Shown: positions 32,998-36,983 of the stretch, piece after piece
Layout: every line of letters begins with the position of its first letter
How positions within the stretch are numbered: position 1 is the first letter of the stretch
Assembly: GCA_012719955.1 (NCBI GenBank)
Contig: JAAXZI010000185.1
Location: 1 to 36,983, forward strand
DNA: 36,983 bases
Direction of reading: 5' to 3'
Source: Phycisphaerae bacterium
GTDB lineage: Bacteria > Planctomycetota > Phycisphaerae > UBA1845 > PWPN01
Translations under genes and position numbers: made by a program
Notes under the pieces: model-generated
What the model was told of the DNA's origin: nothing
Databases searched by the model: none
Seen by the model: only the letters and a program-made list of their open reading frames with translations

Positions 32998-33877
32998 GAT
33001 CATTAGTAGCATGCAGTTTGTTCTTCGTATCAGGGTGTCTGCGGTTGCCGTAGCGGGCGAACTCGTCGATCTGCTGGGCCAGGCCCATGAGGATCTGGGC
33101 CTCGCCGCGGGTGAGACTGGCCCGCGAGAGAATGGATCGAATCGGGAACATCAGGTGGTCGGGTTTCTGCGCGTGCAGATAGCCGATGGTCAGCAGGGCG
33201 TGCTGGAGCTTGGCCATGAGCCGCTCCATGAGAGCCAGGTCGGCCGGATCTGATCGCCGGGGGCGGTCGGCCCCCCGTTGGCGAACGTCCTGCCGAGCTT
33301 CTGAAGGCGGGCAGGATGCCCGCCCTCCGATTTCGGGCTCTGACGGCGGGCAGGATGCCCGCCCCCCCGTCAGGGCCTCGCGGCCGCAGACCAGCCCTAG
33401 GAAGGCTTCGTACAGGCAGATGGTCACCGCGTGCGACAGGTTGAGCGTGGGGTACTCCGGCCAGGCGGGAATCTGCACGACCGCATCGCAGGCCAGCAGC
33501 TCCTCGCGCGAGAGCCCGTTGTCCTCCGTGCCGAACAGCAGGGCCACGTCGCCTTCGGCGCTATGTTCGGCGATCAGCCGTCCCAGGTCGTACGAGAACA
33601 GATCCTCCCGCTGGTGCACAGGTCCCCGCCGCCGGCTGGTGCCGATGGCAAACACGGCGCCCGCGAGGGCCTCTTCGAGCGTGTTCACCACCCGCGCGGC
33701 GTGCAGCCGGTGCTGGCCGCGGGTGCTGCGTTCCAGAGCCTCGCGATGCGTCGGCGGGCGCTCAGGGTTGACCAGCACGAGCTGGCCGGCGGCAAAATTC
33801 TCCATCGCCCGCGCCACCGCCCCGATATTGCCGGCCACCTGCGGCCGAACCAGGACGATACGGACTCTGCGCATCAT
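32966..33877 (-). CDS. trmJ: TrmJ-like tRNA 2'-O-methyltransferase with repeat-derived inserts
   Basis: A SpoU-family (knotted) methyltransferase like TrmJ, which 2'-O-methylates tRNA position 32. From ATG 33877 it has 303 residues. Family motifs: VRPQVAGNIGAVARAMENF near the start, LLFGTEDNGLSREEL, and the knot motif PTLNLSHAVTICLYE. The C-terminal helices (ALMERLMAKLQHALL, SRASLTRGEAQILMGLAQQI) fit the TrmJ dimerisation tail. Between the two is a tandem insert, GGRASCPPSE repeated, encoded by two copies of a 19-bp palindrome (33306, 33345). The last ten residues come from the mirror element at 32858-32997. An upstream start at 33937 would add residues encoded by a period-7 array and is rejected. 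Fold and active site look intact. Confidence 0.85.
   Translation of the reverse strand: MMRRVRIVLVRPQVAGNIGAVARAMENFAAGQLVLVNPERPPTHREALERSTRGQHRLHAARVVNTLEEALAGAVFAIGTSRRRGPVHQREDLFSYDLGRLIAEHSAEGDVALLFGTEDNGLSREELLACDAVVQIPAWPEYPTLNLSHAVTICLYEAFLGLVCGREALTGGRASCPPSEPEIGGRASCPPSEARQDVRQRGADRPRRSDPADLALMERLMAKLQHALLTIGYLHAQKPDHLMFPIRSILSRASLTRGEAQILMGLAQQIDEFARYGNRRHPDTKNKLHATNDQPRMDADERG
33306..33363. repeat. Copies B and C of the 19-bp palindrome inside the TrmJ-like gene
   Basis: Exact copies at 33306-33324 and 33345-33363, 39 bases (13 codons) apart, in the same orientation and in frame with the gene. Confidence 0.85.
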
Positions 33878-33904
33878 GGAGAGGGAATCGAGCGGGAGAT
33901 TATG

Positions 33905-34002
33905 TTCCTGGTCCTTTGTCATTTGTCCTTTGCTCATCGTAGCCCATCACTGCTGCCTGCCCAAGAACCAAGAACTAAGGACCAAGGACCAGGAACCAAG
34001 GA
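33905..34002. repeat. Period-7 mirror arrays between the TrmJ-like gene and mdh
   Basis: Left arm 33905-33932 has heptamers TTCCTGG, TCCTTTG, TCATTTG, TCCTTTG. After 28 bases the right arm 33961-34002 has six complementary-type heptamers CCAAGAA, CCAAGAA, CTAAGGA, CCAAGGA, CCAGGAA, CCAAGGA. It ends just before the mdh stop. Confidence 0.75.
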
Positions 34003-34008
34003 CAAAAA

Positions 34009-35007
<999 letters not shown>

Positions 35008-35050
35008 TTATACGCGTCTCGGGTGGGGAGTCCAACAGGGCCGGTGGGGT

Positions 35051-35130
35051 GGTCAGCGATCAGCGGTCAGCGGTCAGCAGTCAGCGTTCGGCGGTCAGCA
35101 CTCAGTACTCGTCACTCAGTACTTAGTACT
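35051..35130. repeat. Period-7 array between mdh and the SDR gene
   Basis: Eleven heptamers run without interruption, drifting from GGTCAGC/GATCAGC at the left to ACTCAGT/ACTTAGT at the right. There is no opposite-strand partner. Confidence 0.8.
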
Positions 35131-35139
35131 AATCCCTCT

Positions 35140-35916
35140 TCACAACCTCCGCAGATGAAACCCTCCATCCACATTGACCACTTCCCCGGTCGAGAACGGC
35201 AACTCCCCCCGGGCCAGCATGGCCACCGCCCGGCCGACGTCCTCCGGCCGGCCCCATCGCTTGATGGGAGTAAGGCCCTCGTTGATCAGCTTGTCGTACT
35301 TGTCTTTCACCCCGGCGGTCATATCCGTCTCGATGATGCCCGGCCGGACTTCGTAGACATTGATCCCATGCTCGGCCAGCCGGGCCGCGAACAGCTTGGT
35401 TACCATGGACAACCCGGCCTTACTCACGCAGTATTCCCCCCGGTTGATGCTGGCCGTGTAAGCACTCATGGAGGACACATTGATGATCGCCGCCGAAGAA
35501 ATGCGCCCATGCTCGATCTGTCCGATCATCAGCCGGGCTGCCGCCTGACTCATGAAGAAGACCGACTTGAGGTTGGTGTTGACCACCTTGTCGAAGCTCT
35601 CCTCGGTGGTCTCCAGCAAGTCCAGACGCTGCGGTGGCGCGATGCCCGCGTTGTTCACCAGCACGTCGAGCCGGCCCAGCGTCTCCATGCAGAAGTCCAG
35701 CAGGAGGTCGCGGTGCTCCTTGAGCGACACGTCGGCCTGGCACAGCTCGGCCGAGCCACCCTCCTTCTCGATCAGATCGCGGGTTTCCTCGGCCGCGGCC
35801 AGGTTGCTGTTGTAGTTGATCAGAACGGTGAATCCTTCGCGGGCCAGGGCCAGGCAGATGCCTCGCCCGATACCGCGCGAGCCGCCGGTGACCAGAGCAA
35901 CGGGTATGCCGTTCAT
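35140..35916 (-). CDS. Short-chain dehydrogenase/reductase, FabG-like
   Basis: A 258-residue SDR. The Rossmann glycine motif TGGSRGIG is at residues 10-17, NNAG at 88-91, the catalytic Ser148/149, and Tyr162-x3-Lys166 in YCVSK. Length and the PGIIETDM and GRPEDVGRAVAML segments match 3-oxoacyl-ACP reductase-type enzymes acting with NAD(P)H. In the absence of fatty acid synthesis neighbours the substrate is unknown; many such proteins are sugar or alcohol dehydrogenases. GAGGAG lies 7 bases before ATG 35916. Upstream is a period-6 mirror array. Confidence 0.9.
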   Translation of the reverse strand: MNGIPVALVTGGSRGIGRGICLALAREGFTVLINYNSNLAAAEETRDLIEKEGGSAELCQADVSLKEHRDLLLDFCMETLGRLDVLVNNAGIAPPQRLDLLETTEESFDKVVNTNLKSVFFMSQAAARLMIGQIEHGRISSAAIINVSSMSAYTASINRGEYCVSKAGLSMVTKLFAARLAEHGINVYEVRPGIIETDMTAGVKDKYDKLINEGLTPIKRWGRPEDVGRAVAMLARGELPFSTGEVVNVDGGFHLRRL

Positions 35917-35940
35917 GTGCCGCTCCTCACATACGAAAAC

Positions 35941-36039
35941 GAGAAAGATTGAGACCGAACCCGCCCGCCGGCAGTCCTTCTCCTGATCCTGCTCCTGCTC
36001 TTACTCTCAATCCTGATCTTAATCTTCATCTTTCTCTTC
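35941..36039. repeat. Period-6 mirror array upstream of the O-methyltransferase-like gene
   Basis: Ten hexamers (CTCCTG, ATCCTG, CTCCTG, CTCTTA, CTCTCA, ATCCTG, ATCTTA, ATCTTC, ATCTTT, CTCTTC) run 35980-36039. GAGAAAGAT at 35941-35949 is the exact complement of 36028-36036. The rest of the gap to 36206 holds no gene. Confidence 0.75.
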
Positions 36040-36193
36040 GGGTCCGCAGGACATCCTCCGCCTGCCCGAAGCAACATGCACTCTCCAAGCCTGCACTGTA
36101 TACCGTATACCGTAGGAGTGACACCAGCAAGGGCACAGGGGTACAATCGTCCGTACCGGGACCATCGCCGCGAGGACACGATCAGACGCGAAA

Positions 36194-36199
36194 GAGGAG
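36194..36199 (+). promoter_or_regulatory. Ribosome binding site deciding the GTG start
   Basis: GAGGAG lies 7 bases before GTG 36207. It is the strongest site in the region and places the start directly before the signal peptide. Confidence 0.75.
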
Positions 36200-36206
36200 A
36201 CCTGCC

Positions 36207-36905
36207 GTGAACGTGAAACGCTGGATCGCCATTACCGCTTTGACCGCCGCTACGACCATATCCTTCACCAGCGGCGCTGCCCAGAGCCGCAGACAGCCCA
36301 TGAGGCCCGAACAGCCTGTCCGCCCCGACGAGGCCCGGATCATGGCCGTCATTGAGAAGCTCACGCCGCAGATCGGCCCCATGCTCAGCGTCCCGCCGGA
36401 CGACGGGCGGTTTCTGCGGATCATGGCCGAATCCATCGGCGCCAAAAACGTCGTCGAGATCGGCACCTCCAACGGCTACTCCGCCCTGTGGATGAGCATG
36501 GCCCTCAAGAACACCGGCGGCAAGCTGACCACCTTCGACATCGACCCGGAGAAGGTCAAGATGGCCCGCGTTAACTTCAAGGAAGCCGGCGTGGATGGCT
36601 TCATTACGGTGGTCGAGGGCGACGCCCACCAGAAGATCAAAGACCTCAAGGGCCCCATCGACATGGTCTTTATCGACGCGGAGAAGGAGGGCTACGCCGA
36701 CTACCTCAAGCAGCTCCTGCCGCTGGTCCGCCCCGGCGGGCTGATCCTGGCCCACAACGTCACCGGCCAGCGACGCCAGATGCAGGACTTCATCGAAGCC
36801 ATCACCACCAACCCCGACCTGGCCACGGCCTTCGCCAACCCCACCGATCGCGGCATGAGCGTGACGCTCAAGAAGAGCGGCGAGGGACGAGGGGCGAGGG
36901 AATAG
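36207..36905 (+). CDS. Secreted O-methyltransferase-like protein
   Basis: A 232-residue SAM-dependent methyltransferase of the caffeoyl-CoA/catechol O-methyltransferase type. The first 28 or so residues (MNVKRWIAITALTAATTISF, then TSGAAQ) look like a Sec signal peptide. The fold follows: VVEIGTSNGYSALWMSMAL (SAM site), TTFDIDPEKVKMARVNF, VVEGDAHQKI, MVFIDAEKEGYADYL and LVRPGGLILAHNV (metal-binding Asp/Asn). An exported SAM-dependent methyltransferase is unusual because SAM is cytoplasmic; the signal might instead be a membrane anchor or the protein might not use SAM. GTG 36207 with GAGGAG is preferred over in-frame codons back to 35949, which fall in repeats. Confidence 0.8.
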   Translation: MNVKRWIAITALTAATTISFTSGAAQSRRQPMRPEQPVRPDEARIMAVIEKLTPQIGPMLSVPPDDGRFLRIMAESIGAKNVVEIGTSNGYSALWMSMALKNTGGKLTTFDIDPEKVKMARVNFKEAGVDGFITVVEGDAHQKIKDLKGPIDMVFIDAEKEGYADYLKQLLPLVRPGGLILAHNVTGQRRQMQDFIEAITTNPDLATAFANPTDRGMSVTLKKSGEGRGARE

Positions 36906-36983
36906 GGGCATTTGGAGTGCGGCGGCGGGGTGAAGCCACCGGCCGCGCCGCGCAGCGCCGCCCCGGAGGGGCAAGCGGAGAGC
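36906..36983. repeat. GC-rich palindromic segment at the window edge
   Basis: GGCGGCG-type words and their complements (for example GCGGCGG near 36922 and CGCCGCC near 36956) suggest the start of another dispersed palindromic element, cut by the window end. No gene is seen. Confidence 0.4.

Overview
The window is a GC-rich chromosomal segment from a bacterium that is most likely a planctomycete of the Phycisphaerae type. This placement is an inference. It rests on the overall gene style (large TPR proteins, secreted proteins of unknown function, many two-component proteins), on a cytochrome bd-like oxidase pair with a fused cytochrome c, and on gene gaps full of short dispersed palindromes and word-like repeats. 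There is no phage, transposase, CRISPR array or rRNA. The only RNA gene seen is tRNA-Lys(UUU).

Layout. 1-5.7 kb (+): tail of an unidentified gene, long-form hisG, a 1233-residue TPR lipoprotein, and a YebC-family gene with a good terminator. 5.9-9.5 kb: a small membrane protein (+), then on the minus strand a HicB-like antitoxin with a decayed HicA-like frame, a TlyA-like methyltransferase lacking the S4 domain, ribosomal protein S20, and a TPR protein. 9.6-18 kb: peptide deformylase, a tRNA-dihydrouridine synthase, a hybrid histidine kinase, a small siroheme sulfite/nitrite reductase-like protein, a KamA-family radical SAM enzyme, and a secreted protein of unknown function. 18-21 kb: a PTS EIIA-like protein followed by a ClC channel carrying CBS and RCK_C-like domains. 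21.4-24.2 kb (minus): a tight three-gene operon of an ethylene-receptor-like histidine kinase, an Rcp1-like response regulator and an HtrA protease. 24.5-25.6 kb: L21 and a degenerate receiver protein. 26-28.8 kb: the two-subunit bd-like oxidase. 29-37 kb: tRNA-Lys, threonine synthase, a beta-CASP nuclease, ThpR, a TrmJ-like methyltransferase, malate dehydrogenase, an SDR and a secreted O-methyltransferase-like protein.

The most interesting protein system is the 24.2-21.4 kb operon. The kinase's membrane domain keeps, at a constant offset, every residue I could check from the copper/ethylene site of plant ETR1, and it sits 6-7 bases from a diffusible receiver and a membrane-anchored protease. 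This suggests a bacterial ethylene (or copper/small-hydrophobe) sensor with a proteolytic or envelope-stress output.

The most interesting DNA-level signal is a class of short-period arrays (units of 6, 7, 8 or 9 bp). Most are arranged as mirror-image pairs around a short centre. They sit in gene gaps at 4.75, 5.79, 27.40, 32.21, 32.86, 33.90, 35.05 and 35.94 kb. In addition, palindromic elements appear to have entered two coding genes in frame (the TrmJ-like gene and dus), much as Rickettsia palindromic elements do. Gene starts were set from Shine-Dalgarno spacing and family alignment, and several differ from the longest possible frame.
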